Assembly (NCBI GenBank): GCA_020631735.1
Contig: CM036162.1
Span: forward strand, 89,170,016-89,234,015
Origin: Saccharum officinarum
Taxonomy: Eukaryota; Streptophyta; Magnoliopsida; Poales; Poaceae
DNA length: 64,000 bases
Reading direction: 5' to 3'
Below, one piece after another: positions 10,160 to 20,775 of this stretch; the stretch's first letter is position 1; each line of letters opens with the position of its first letter. Made by a program: the position numbers and the translations under genes. The notes below the pieces were generated by a model. That model worked only from the letters and a program-made list of their open reading frames with translations. It ran no database searches and was not told the origin of the DNA.

Positions 10160-10325
10160 TTCCGTCCGGGCATATAAAGCTAAGGCCTTGGGGTCTTCGT
10201 TCCCCACCGGTTACTTGCATCCCTGCAATCCTTTGCCTTAGACATCCCCTGCCACATCGCGTTCTCCGCCCGTCTTGCCGCAGCCACCGCATCCTTTCCT
10301 TCCATCCCCCCTCCCGACGACATCG
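10160..10325 (+). promoter_or_regulatory. Promoter of antisense accessory gene
   Basis: A consensus TATA box, TATAAA at 10173-10178 in a GC-rich setting, is followed about 150 bp later by ATG 10326 in context ATCGATGGC. The leader between them is pyrimidine-rich. This gives the accessory gene a promoter independent of the LTR and pointing against gag-pol. The mirrored copy is at about 32577-32740. Confidence 0.65.
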
Positions 10326-13300
10326 ATGGCAGGAAAGAGCCAGATCCTTCCCGCCGACGACTGGGCCGCCTCCTCGGTGACGGAGAGGAGGTTGGAGGAG
10401 TTGGTCGAGGACGGGCTGCTGCGACCGAGGACGAACTTGGCGCAGCCGGAGTGGGTGGCGCCGCCCCCCGCCCATCAGGAGCCAGCGCCCTGAAGGGTAC
10501 GTGGTGAGCTTCGTCAGTTTTCATGAGCGGGGGTTCGGCGTGCCGGCGTCGGTCTTCATGCGCGCGCTCCTCCACTACTACGGGTGGAGCTTCATCACCT
10601 TTCCCCCCAACGCCGTCGCGCAGGCCGCCATCTTCGCGGCGGTATGCGAGGGCTACCTCGGGGTGGAGCCACAGTGGAACTTGTGGCTTCACCTTTTCAA
10701 GGCCGAGCTCTTCGCCAAGAGGGCGGGGGAGAAAGGCGTCCTGTGCGCGGCCCGAGTGGGGAGCTGCGTGCTGCAGGTGAGATCAGGTCGGACGGATCTA
10801 TACATCCCGACCCGACTCATCTCCTCGAACAGTGGGTGGCACGAGGGTTGGTTCTACCTCCGCAATGATGAAATCAGTTGCCAAGGTACACCGCCGCGTG
10901 CTGACTGCTCGAGAAGAGCATTGGTCGTACGGAGTGCCCGAGGCCGAGAAGACGCGCTTGGATCCGCTGCTGGCGGCGCTGCAGCAGCTTCGCCTTCGGG
11001 GCCGACGGCTGCGGCGGTGGCTGCGGGCTTCCATCGCCGCAGAGTGATGCCGTTGTGCCAGCGTCGTCTCCGCCTAGACCAGATGACTCCGGAGGCGAAC
11101 CTGGAGGGTACCCGGATGTCCCACGAATCCCTCACCCTTGAGGAGGTCCTCCGGCGGGCTCGCCGGATGGTCGGGAACTTCAAGGCGGAGGAGGCCAATC
11201 AGGTTCCCATGAGGCCTACCGAAGGGTGCGAATCTGTGGTACGTATCTCGGGGCCGAGGTATTGCTATTCTTGTTTTTCTGTGGATTTTACTGATGTGGT
11301 CGAGGCCGGCGTGTAGGATTTGTCGGCGTTGCGGGAAACGCGCCCACCAGTCCCGGAGGACCGGCCCGCCGGGAGGCTCGACGCCTGCATGCCTCCCAGA
11401 AGAAGCAGGCCAAGGAGACGGCCAAGAAGCGGGCGATCCGCAAGGCCAAAGAGGCGGAGGCGTTGAAGAAGCGCCGGCGCCAGCAGACCATGACGGAGTG
11501 CCCTGTCGCCGTCGCCTTCCGAGACAGTCTCGGGGGAGGACGACGGCAGCAGCGGCGAAGACGATGATGCCCTGTCGCGGTATGAGATTGCGACCAGGCT
11601 AGGCGACCTTCCCAACATTCGCCCCCTGCTGGAGCCCATCAGGGGGGTCCTCCTCGGTCGTCATGGTCGAGGAGGTCGAGGGGAAGAAGGTGGAGAAGGA
11701 ATCTGGCCCCTCGAGGGGAGGGGCCGTTTTACCCCGGACCCGGCGAGAGGGGTCGACGGGGACGTCCGCACCAGCCGAGGCCTCACAAGCTCCGGCAGGG
11801 GCGGAGACGGTGGTACCGGCGTCGTCGTCGTCGGCGGCGGTCGGCAGGAGTAAGGACCCGAGGCCAGCTGGCCTCGGAAGCACAAAAGGGCGTAGGGCGG
11901 TGTGTCGGCCGGGGCTCCCAGGAGCGCTCGGCCTGCTGGTGAGGCCGCCGCGAGGCCCCAGCGGCCGTCCGGGAGGCTCGAGCCGCGCGGGGTCGAGGTA
12001 CTTGGTGCCGATTTCCGGTAAGTATCTCAACTTGGTCGTCCTGCCTTTCCCAAAGTCCGTTGGCCAACAATTCTTCTCACTTCGCAGGCTGAAGCGGAAG
12101 GCGGAGCCAATGGGGCTACCCCTGTGAAGTCACTGCGAGCCAGCGCCGTTGTCCTCAACCGGACGGCGGAGCAGGACGCGGCCTGGGTCCGTCAGGTCGA
12201 GGCCGCGAAAGGGCGCCTGCGACATCAGCAAGGTCAGCCGACGCCGCGGCGGTTGCCGGCCCGGAGCCCGCCGTCGAGGGGCCGAACCGGCAAAGGCGGC
12301 GGCTCTTGACGTGGTCGAGGCGGGGCCCAGGTCGTCGGGGACGGCCGAGGCTGCCGTTGCGGTTGCGACGGGCGAGGCACCCGTCCGCGACGCGGAGCGG
12401 GCGGGTGCTGACGTGACCAGGGAGGAGGTCGCGTCGGAGTCGGGGCAAGAGACAGTCCTGGCGAAGGAGTCGCAGCCGCGACAAGGCCGTTGGCAGAGCC
12501 AGCGGCCTGGTGGAGGTCGGGGCGGTCGAGCCCTGTCCGGAGCACCTGAAGAAGAGGCGCCGGCTCCGGCGGTGCCGACGGTCAAGGCGCGGTACCGGAG
12601 CCGTCGTCGGTCGAGGCGCCGGCTCCGGAGGCACCGGCGGTCGTAAGCGCCCGCCCTCACGCTCCCCTCGACAACATCTCCCTGGACAAGGGAAAACAAA
12701 CGATGGGGGTCGAGGGGGGTGAGGTCGCGGACCAGGCCGGTGTCGCGACGGCCGTTGGAGAGGTGGATACCGCGGGCGAGGCCGGTCCTTCCGCGGGACT
12801 GGGAGACGCCCCGGCCGGGTCATCCTCGTCGTGGCCCGACATCGCCGCGCTGGCGATAGCGCGGGCCGAGACGGAGCTGCCAAAGTGGGGGGGGCATCCC
12901 TTGAGTTCAGGGACGCTACGAACCCCGACGTCGAGCCCATCTTTGTCTTGAGCGACAAAGATGAGGTGCACCGATGGGAGTACCTCGAGGGCGTCCGCCA
13001 GCACCTCGACCGGTTGCTCCGAGTGGCGTCCGGTGCCGTGCGGAGTATGGGGGATGCCACCGAGGTATGATCGACCCGTCGGCTTTCTTGATGTGTTTTT
13101 TCCTCTCGGATTTGTGACCTTTTCGCATTGCGTTCAGGAGCTGAAGGAGTACTCCCGCCGCAAGTCGCTCTTCATCCGGGACGAGAGTGGTGTGTGGGGC
13201 GCGCTGTCCAGCAACGGGTTCTGGTCGAGGAGGCCCAGAAACGGCTATCCGATCAGAACGCCGAGATGGCTGAACTGCGCGTCGCATACGCCACATTGAA

Positions 13301-14160
13301 GAAGAGGCGACGCAGGCATGGGCGGCCGAGGCCGTGATGCGCACAGCCTGGACAAGGCTCGGGAGGAGGCTGCCCAGGCGCGCAGGGACCTCGAGCCCTT
13401 GTCTGCGCGGTGAAGGAGCTCGAGGACGATGTTTCCCAGGTCAGTCTTCAGCGCGACGCCTTCCACGCCGAGATCACGATGCTGCAGGGAGCCGTCCAAA
13501 AGAAGGACGCAGCTCTCGAGTCTGCTCGGCAGGAGGTCGAGGCGCTAAAGGCAGCCATCCGTGACAAGGACAGCGCTTCCTGGGGCTCGAGCGAACGTGC
13601 GGGGGCTCCGTGACGAGGTCGTGGGCCTGCAGACCCACATCGAGGTTAAGTGTGGTTGTTACAGTCACGACGTTGAAGGCCCGCGTTGGGTACTAATCTG
13701 TTTGTCGTGTTTCAGAGCTGGAGAGAGAGAACCGAGAGGCTCAATCATGTGCCAACTCCTTCCAGAGCCTCTTCGAAGCCGAGGTCCGGAGGAGCCAACT
13801 TCTCCAGGGCGCAATCACCACGTGTGTGATGGCCTAGGGGTCGAGCCGACGCCGACACGGGGAAGATGTTCCGGGGAACTCCTTCGTCCGACGGATGGTG
13901 GCGCTGGGCCGCCTTGCCCGGGAGAAGATACGGAACGGCCTCCATCACGGCGTGAAGAGGGCGCTGGCCGTCGTTCGTTCGGGGTTTGTGTTTGACATGA
14001 GGCTCGTGGCCGAGGTTTCATCACAGACCCCGATCAGACAGACGAGGAGAACGAAGATGCGTGCGTGGAGCTGATCGAGGCCGCCGAAGAGCCCGGGAGC
14101 CACCTGGCCTCGCTTTTTGAAGCCGAGGTGGTTCCGCCTGCTGACGACGAAGGCCTGTGA
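10326..14160 (+). pseudogene. Antisense accessory gene of Tat element (gypsy-type transposon domain plus coiled coil), multi-exon, frame-damaged
   Basis: A gene on the strand opposite to gag-pol, at the position of the antisense ORF known from some Tat-lineage elements. Exon 1 holds a conserved domain with GFGVPASVFMRALLHYYG and later GWFYLRND, resembling the family annotated as putative gypsy-type transposon. Further exons encode a basic lysine/arginine-rich stretch, a long Ala/Glu/Gly-rich low-complexity part, then a coiled coil (about 13130-13650). The gene ends in an acidic tail with TGA 14158-14160. Introns are suggested at about 11239-11320, 12019-12089, 13069-13138 and 13648-13713, all GT...AG. 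This copy has many indels compared with 28742-32576, for example around 10490 and 11500. The protein's function is unknown. DNA binding is only a guess from the basic region. Confidence 0.7.
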
Positions 14161-14850
14161 GCCAAATCTGGGCATGAAGGCCCATGTAATAAGTTAGTAT
14201 TTCGAATTTTGATCGTGGTGGCCGCGGGGGCCTAAAAGACTCGAAACATAAACCGGTTCGTGGTTGATTCAGTTTTACTCGAGCTTTTCTTCCCTTTATC
14301 GCACAGATCGTGTTCTCGCGTGATTTACTTAGCGCGCAGCTACATCCTTTGGCGTAAGGGAGCGAGTGGAGGTACCGTAGCCTCGGAGGCGTAAGTGATC
14401 TCGCGGCTCGACTGCCCTCGAGCTTCAGGGTGATGTTGCGGCCTTAGTAAGTCGTGTGAGAGCCTGATCTAAGCGACAGGGGGTATGTTCTTTTTTAATT
14501 TTAGGAACCGTTGTTTAGATCTTCTCAGCGTGAAGGCGTACCTCTAAAAGGCGCAAGGGTCGAGTGGAGGTACCGTAGCCTCGGAGGCGTAGGTGATGCT
14601 CCAGGCTCGAGAGCCCTTTCGAACCTTAGGGTGCTCTTTCAGCGAAGTCGATCTAAGAAGCGGTTCTTAAATTTAAAAAAGAGCACAAGTTTTTTTGGTT
14701 TTTCGGGACCGGGGGTTCCCCCTTGCCAGCCCCCGAGGGAGGGTCGACTCTGGGAGTGCAGGGTCGATCCTTCCTCTTTACGAAACGAAAAATTTGAACA
14801 ACGCTGTATTCTTTATTGACGAAAAAGGAAATACAGAGCCTCGAGGCCTT
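14161..14850. repeat. Convergent spacer between antisense gene and pol, with 80-bp direct repeat
   Basis: About 690 bp separate the 3' end of the antisense gene from the 3' end of pol. It contains two direct copies of a segment with GAGTGGAGGTACCGTAGCCT at about 14350-14430 and 14555-14620, each followed by CGGAGGCGTA. No gene is seen. Position 14626 matches the first base of contig C. Confidence 0.7.
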
Positions 14851-16470
14851 TTAAGGAAAGAAGCGACGTAGCTGTTCAATGTTCCAAGCGTTGGTGAGGA
14901 TTTCGCCCTTCTCGTTGGATAGCTTGTAGGTGCCCAGCTTTAGTACTTCTGCGACGATGTACGGGCCTTCCCATGGTGGTGTGAGCTTGTGCCGTCCCTT
15001 GGTGTTCTGGTTCCGCCGTAGCACCAAGTCACCAACGTTGAGGTCACGCTTGCGGACGTATCTGTCGTGGTAGCGTCGGAGACCCTGCTGGTACCTGGCA
15101 GAATGCAACAGAGCCACATCTCGGGCTTCCTCGAGCTGGTCGAGGGCGTCCTGTCTCGTGGCGTCGTTGTGTGCTTTGTTGTATGCCTTCAACCTCGGGG
15201 ACCCGTATTCTATATCGGTTGGTAGCATAGCCTCAGACCCGTAGACTAAGAAGAACGGAGTGAACCCCGTGGCTCGACTCGGCGTTGTTCTTAGGCTCCA
15301 CAGGACCGAGGGTAGCTCGGCGGCCCATTTTTTTCATGTTTGTTTAGTTTATTAAAGATTCTGGGCTTCAGGCCTTGTAGAACCATGCCGTTGGCACGTT
15401 CCACTTGCCCGTTTATTTTTGGATGAGCCACGGCCGACCAGAGCACACGGATGTGGTGGTTGTCGCAGAAATCCAAAAACTTTTTGCCAGTGAACTGGGT
15501 GCCATTGTCTGTGATGATACAGTTGGGGATCCCGAAGCGATGAATAATGTTAGTGAAGAAAAGCACAGCTTGTTCGGACCTGATGCTGGTGATAGGGCGG
15601 GCCTCGATCCACTTGGAGAATTTGTCGATCGCGACGAGCAAGTGGGTGAAGCCGCCGGTCGTCCTTTTCAGTGGTCCGACAAGGTCGAGCCCCAAACGGC
15701 GAACGGCCATGTGATGGGGATAGTTTGTAGGGCATGTGCCGGAAGATGAGTCTGTCTCGCATAGTACTGACAACCCTCGCAGGAGCGTACTAGCTTGACA
15801 GCGTCGGAGACCGCGGTCGGCCAATAGAATCCTTGTCGAAAGGCGTTTCCGACGAGGGTTCGAGGCGCAGCGTGGTGACCGCAAGCCCCCGAGTGAAGAT
15901 CGCCGAGCAGATTTCTGCCTTGCTCTTTCGTGATGCAACGTTGGAGGATACCGGTAGGGCTACGACGGTAGAGCTCCCTGCTGTCGCCCATGATCACAAA
16001 AGTTTTGGCCCGGCGTGCGATCCGTCGAGCCTCAGTCCTATCGGAGGGGAGGTCCCCCTGGATGAGGTAGTCGAGGTACGGGACGCGCCAATCAGGCTCG
16101 AGGTCAGACGGTGGCGTCGAGTCTTCCACCTGCATGGCTTCAGCCCCGGTCGAGGGGGCTTCTGCCTCAGGTGGAAGGTCGATCGACGCCCCGTCGACCC
16201 CCCCGTCTGGCCTGAGGTCAACGGATGGGTGCTGAAGGTCTTTTTCGAAGACGTCCGGTGGAACCGTTGCTCGACCGGACGCGATTTTTGCCAGTTCATC
16301 AGCGGCCTCATTATACCTGCGTGCGATGTGGTTGAGCTCGAGGCCGTGAAACTTGTCCTCGAGGCACCGTACTTCCTGGCAGTAGGCCCCCATCTTGGGG
16401 TCGCGGCAACTCGAGTTCTTCATGACCTGATCGATCACGAGTTGAGAGTCGCCTCGGACGTCGAGGTGTC
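14851..16470 (-). pseudogene. Gypsy pol remnant: RNase H end and integrase
   Basis: The minus strand reads from the end of an RNase H domain (LDVRGDSQLVIDQV, then NEAADELAKIASGRA) into integrase. The integrase has the zinc-binding region (HSGACGHHAAPRTL... CEGCQYY), core residues within FSKWIEARP, IITDNGTQFTG and NGQVERANG, and a C-terminal region ending ...RRFFP at 14851. Integrase joins the cDNA ends to the target. The frame is broken at about 15700 and about 15290, so no complete protein can be made. Protease and reverse transcriptase, which should precede RNase H, are absent. The upstream boundary lies at the gag junction near 16470. Confidence 0.85.
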
Positions 16471-18192
16471 GAACACCCTCACGAGATCGTCCCAGTCGTG
16501 GATCTGCCAAGGTGGGAGATCCTCGAGCCAGGCTCGGGCGGTGTCGGAGAGGAACAGGGGGAGTTGCCGAATGATGACCCGGTCGTCGGTGGCCCCGCCC
16601 AACTGACACGCCAAGCGGAAATCGGCGAGCCAAAGTTCGGGTTTGGTCTCGCCGTTATACTTGGTGAGAGTCGTGGGGGGACGGAACCGAGCCGGGGGCA
16701 CCGTCGCACGGATAGCCTTACTGAACACCCGAGGACCCGGGGGTTCGGGTGAAGGGCTACGATCTTCCAAGCTGTCGTAGCGTCCGCCCCTGTGGACGTG
16801 GTAGCCTCGAGCCACACCGTCACCGTGTTTGCGTGTGCGACGCTCGACGATGTTGCCACGGGTGTCTCGAGGCTCGGGGTCGTTGGTGATGGGCTCAGGG
16901 GCAGGTGCTACCCGGTTTCGCCGGGCAGGCTCGGGATGAACCGAGGCTTCTCTCTCCTGCCGGGAAGGCTCGAGGGTCCGCTCCGAGGCTGCTTCGCGCC
17001 GCCTCGAGGCAGAACTCTCGGCCTGCTGCATGGCGGCAGTCTCGAGGAGTCCTCGGATTTCGTCTCGAGCCCGACGGGCGTCAGGGTTTGATGGCTCGGG
17101 CATGTTGCGTAGGAGCATGGCAGCGGCGACAACGTTCTGGCTGGCTCGAGCGAAAACCGGGGGGTCGACCGCCCGGTCCTCGTCGATGCGACGGTTGACG
17201 TCGCGAGCCCTCTCACGAGCTCTCCCGCCAAATGCGTGTTCCGCACGCTCACGCTCGAGGGTTTGCTGGAGAAGATCCAGGTTTTCGCGTTCCTCGTCAA
17301 GCTGGTCCTGCAACTCGCGAATCTGTTCGAGCTGCGCTCCTTGACCCGCAAGGAACCGAGGCTCGTTTCGCTCGGCAGGAAGCTCGACATGAGGGGGCGT
17401 GTGCCTTCCTTCGACCGGTTCTTCGTCCTCTGATTCCGAGGTGCTTTCAACGTCGATGTTGAAGCACTCACGAGTCGGATCATAGGTGTCGTCAGCCGAG
17501 TCGGAGTCAGGTGCGCTAAAGTAGTAATATGACGGGGGAATGTGTGGCCGTTGCCAACCGTCACCGCGGTGACGATATGAAGAGGCAGTCACACGAGGTT
17601 CTGTTTCCGGTGTCTCCGTAGAGTCCCGATAATCAGAAGCCGGCATGGACGCAACGAGATCCAGAGTGGAGCGTAGATGGTGCCCGGGGAGTTCCTCATA
17701 AGCGCTCATGCGAGTGCTCACGGAGGATGCATACACCCGGGCGACCGAGTCTAGTCCAAACGGGAATGGTGATGGGGACGTCGCTGCCCGTGGCGAAATA
17801 GATGCTACGGACTGTGATGTCTCACCGGACGGGGGAGCGGCGGGATTCTTCGTCGGCACGCTACCCTCGGCCAGGCTCGTCCTTCCCAAATCTTCCAAAA
17901 GGAGATCTAGGCTGGCGCCTGTCTGGGGGGTGCCGGACCGAGGGATCCCATCGCCCTCCGTCGGGTGGAGACGGTGGTTGTACCGGGCTCGCCGTCGCCG
18001 GGCGGCCCGCGACCGCCTAGAGCGACGGTGCCGGTTGACTGCTCCCCCGGGCTGGGAGAGCTCGTAATCTTCGTCGGTTGGGTGCCTGGGTGGGAGTAGG
18101 ACCATGTCGTAGCCAGAGCCGAGCGACATGAATTCCAAACTCCCAAACCAGATCACCGTACCCAACGGGATTGGGCGTTCGGGGTTAGCCAT
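16470..18192 (-). pseudogene. Gypsy gag, fused by deletion to RNase H
   Basis: An open frame runs from ATG 18192 for about 570 codons. It contains an Arg/Ser-rich N-terminal region, a coiled coil (QLEQIRELQDQLDEERENLD, about 17240-17340), and a gag domain core with KYNGETKPELWLADFRLAC and ARAWLEDLPPWQIHDWDDL. At about 16470 the gag reading stops abruptly inside the domain, and RNase H sequence begins in another frame. Gag forms the virus-like particle. This truncated form lacks the C-terminal part and the zinc knuckle. ATG 18192 is chosen because the ORF upstream of it runs through the primer-binding site and LTR. Confidence 0.82.
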
Positions 18193-18233
18193 CCAGGAAG
18201 AACGGCGAGAAAGCGACGTTTGCACGCAGCGCT

Positions 18234-18251
18234 CCCCTACCTGGCGCGCCA
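18234..18251 (-). other. tRNA primer-binding site
   Basis: On the minus strand TGGCGCGCCAGGTAGGGG follows the 5' LTR end CGCCGACA after two bases. It starts with TGG, the complement of a tRNA CCA end. The same 18 bases occur in the other Tat elements at 48496 and 60317. I could not assign the tRNA with certainty. Confidence 0.8.
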
Positions 18252-18253
18252 AC

Positions 18254-19347
18254 TGTCGGCGTTCGGACCGAGGGGGTCCTAAACCAACGAGTAAATGCTG
18301 CGTGACTCTTTCCTGGATGGTGATGCAAGGAGAACACACGGGGGTTTATCCTGGTTCGGGCAAAAGAAGGCCCTACGTCCAGCGGGGAAGAGAGGTTTGT
18401 ATTTCCTTGCACCGAGGTGCTCGTGTAGGGGTTACAAGCAGGCGAGAGAGGGTGTCGAGCCCAAGTCTCAAAGAGAAAAAGGAGAAAGATGGTTGCTTCG
18501 TGTTTTTTCCGTGATGCTTCGCCCCCCTATTCGTCGCCCTGGCCTGTCCTTTTATAGGGCGAGAGGAGGCCAAGTCGAGGGGAGCCTTGAGGCGATGCTT
18601 CGTCGATTCCTGTTGAGTTGACTGTAGCGACGTGGCTTCGGGATGGCCGGCCATCCCTGGGTACCCTGACGTGGTGCGGGACAAGAGGGTGAAATGACCC
18701 AGAGCGCCATGCCATTCCGTCCTTCGAGCTAAGTCGAGCGTCGGGGCCGGGTCGAGGCTGGGTCGAGGTCGGATGGATAAGGCCGAATCCCTGGTATCGC
18801 GGGGACGGACCTTGTCTTATCCTGCCTCGAGGGTGATTGATGGTGTATAGTGCGCGGTAAGGTGGATACAGTGACGGCTTTCACCTCCCATCACGGATGG
18901 GCGGTAAATCAGTGAGACTTGACGTGGGTATCGTTCCCGCGTTGACCCATGCCGTGGCCATGCCGGTCGGTGGTAGTAGGTAACCGCATTGAATGCTATG
19001 GCTTTTGTCCTGGGTAGGTAAAGAAAGGGTGTCGAGGAGCCGGGGTGCGGTCGAGGCGCCCCGTCGAGCGGGCCTCGTACGAGTCGGAGCCGGAGCGCGG
19101 TCGAGGCGCCCCGTCGAGCGGGCCTCGTACGAGTCGGAGCCGGGGCACGGTCGAGGCGCCCCGTCGAGCGGGCCTCGTACGAGTCGGAGCCGGGGCGCGG
19201 TCGAGGCCCCCGTCGAGCGGGCCTCGTACGAGTCGGAGCCGGAGCGCGGTCGAGGCCCCCGTCGGGCGGGCTATCTTTCATTGTGGTTTCGGTTATGTTA
19301 GTGTTTTGGCGATAGGTGTGGGTACCCCCGTACTGTTGGTACCGACA
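18254..19347 (-). repeat. Gypsy 5' LTR
   Basis: A 1094-bp repeat from TGTCGGCG to ACCGACA, with the approximately 49-bp tandem array at about 19047-19270. On the minus strand it precedes the primer-binding site. It is followed at 19348-19352 by the CTGAG duplication. Confidence 0.93.
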
Positions 19348-19439
19348 CTGAGTAATTGAGATGATTGACCCATGCACAGGCAATTGGAACGAGACACTAA
19401 AGATGTGAATGAACCTTATTAATCCCAGTTCATATGGAG

Positions 19440-20775
19440 ATGGATGATGTGGCAGCCTGGTACTATGGCGTCTTTTCTTGATGAAATCAGCCTACATAGT
19501 TCAGGAGGAGTTTGAAAAAGAAAAGGAACGAGCAAAGTTCAAAGCTATGAAAGAAGGAGACAGCAATACCGCGTTCTTCCACGCGCATGCCACTGCAAGA
19601 CTGAGAAAGAACTCAAGATGGCAACGGGTACGTACCCGCCGGGTAATTCTCACCCGATGGGTAACCCGTACCCGATAGCATACCCGAAAATTACCTAAAA
19701 ATATCAAATAGTCACATGCAAAAATAAATCATTCTAAGCTTCCAACAAGTTACAAACATGCTAACAAATATTATTAGCATCATTACAACAAAGACAATCT
19801 ACTAGAAATATTGTGGATGTCTCAATGGGCCAAATTCATGACTTATATGCGCTAAAATAACTGAGGTTGGCTAGTTATTTTTGCGGGTATGTCTTACCTG
19901 CAGGTATGCGGGTATGGGTAGTATACACCCGCACCCGTACCCGCATACCCGATGGGTATAGGATTTTGCCCAATAACATACCCACGGGTAGAAAATTCAT
20001 TCCATACCCGCCTCTTTATCGGGTAATACCCGTCGGGTACTCGGGTTTCGGGTACCCGTTGCCATCTCTAGAAAGAACAGTATCAGAAGTGTTGAGGTGG
20101 ATGGAGTGCAGGTCACCAATCACCAGGTCAAGGTACAGGCGCTCACTGAATATTTCAAGTCCATTGTTGGCGTCCCTGGGCAGTCGTCGTGGTCCTTCGA
20201 CTGTGCAAGCCTATACCGGGACATGCCCAGGGCGACCGACGCATTGACAGAGCCCTTCACAGAACAAGAGACCTTAGCTGCAATCAAAGGTATGAATCCA
20301 TGCAGCGCACCGGGTCCAGATGGATTCGGACCAAGCTTCTACATGGCAGCTTGGGGGACGATACGGGACGACCTCATGGACTTCCTTCGGGCTTTTCATG
20401 CGGAGCAAGCGCAGCTGGAAAGGCTCAACCGATCGCACATGGTGCTCATCCCAAAGAAACCCGGGGCCACTGAAGTTCACGCCTTCCGGCCGATTTGCCT
20501 GCAAAACTGCTGCATCAAGACCATTACCAAGATACTGACAACAAGATTGCAGTGCCAGATCCAGGAGCTAGTGGATATCGACCAAACTGGTTTCATAAAA
20601 GGAAGATCGATAACGGAGAACTTCGTCTATGCTGTGGAGCTTGTCCAGTGCTGTCACAAGCGTAGGAAAGCAACCATGGTGATCAAACTTGACTTTGCAA
20701 AAGCCTTCGACACCGTTAGCTGGGAAGCTTTGGACACTGTGCTGCAGGCAAGAGGCTTCAACCAGAAGTGGCGGA
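19440..20775 (+). pseudogene. L1-type LINE ORF2 fragment (reverse transcriptase), interrupted twice
   Basis: This is part of a non-LTR retrotransposon ORF2. The left piece shows AMKEGDSNTAFFHAHATARL. After an inserted MITE the reading continues with VEVDGVQV, then the reverse transcriptase region with NPCSAPGPDGFGPSFY, VLIPKKPG, FRPICLQNC, QTGFIKGRSI and KLDFAKAFDTVSWEAL. These are the classic L1 RT blocks 0-3. The block with the YADD-type active site is missing because the copia LTR begins at 20776. The 5' side is truncated, as is usual for LINE copies. The exact 5' end is not clear. Confidence 0.88.
19613..20070. mobile_element. hAT-like MITE inside the LINE
   Basis: A 458-bp non-coding insert has inverted ends (TCAAGATGGCAACGGGTAC at the left, complement TAGAGATGGCAACGGGTAC at the right) and an 8-bp target duplication GAAAGAAC at 19605-19612 and 20071-20078. 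Eight-base duplications and TAGAGATGG-type ends fit the hAT superfamily. Both ends hold several GGGTAC/ACCCGTACCC motifs. Removing it joins the LINE reading frame. Confidence 0.88.

Larger units (their letters stand above)
7704..19347 (-). mobile_element. Complete Tat-type Ty3/gypsy retrotransposon with internal deletion
   Basis: An 11.6-kb element lies between LTRs at 7704-8791 and 18254-19347 and is flanked by the 5-bp duplication CTGAG. The termini are TGTCGG and CCGACA. Gag and pol read on the minus strand, so the right LTR is the 5' LTR. Protease, reverse transcriptase and part of RNase H are missing. An accessory gene on the opposite strand (10326-14160) and a coiled-coil-rich gag place it in the Tat branch of Ty3/gypsy by general layout. 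By eye the two LTRs differ at roughly ten positions, so the insertion is recent. It landed about 165 bp beyond the stop of the F-box gene. Confidence 0.92.

Noticed and set aside
11599..13060. Long minus-strand frames opposite the antisense accessory gene of the gypsy element
   Set aside because: High GC content removes stops on both strands. The plus-strand reading has splice sites, a coiled coil and a counterpart in the other Tat element, while the minus-strand reading is Arg/Pro-rich noise.
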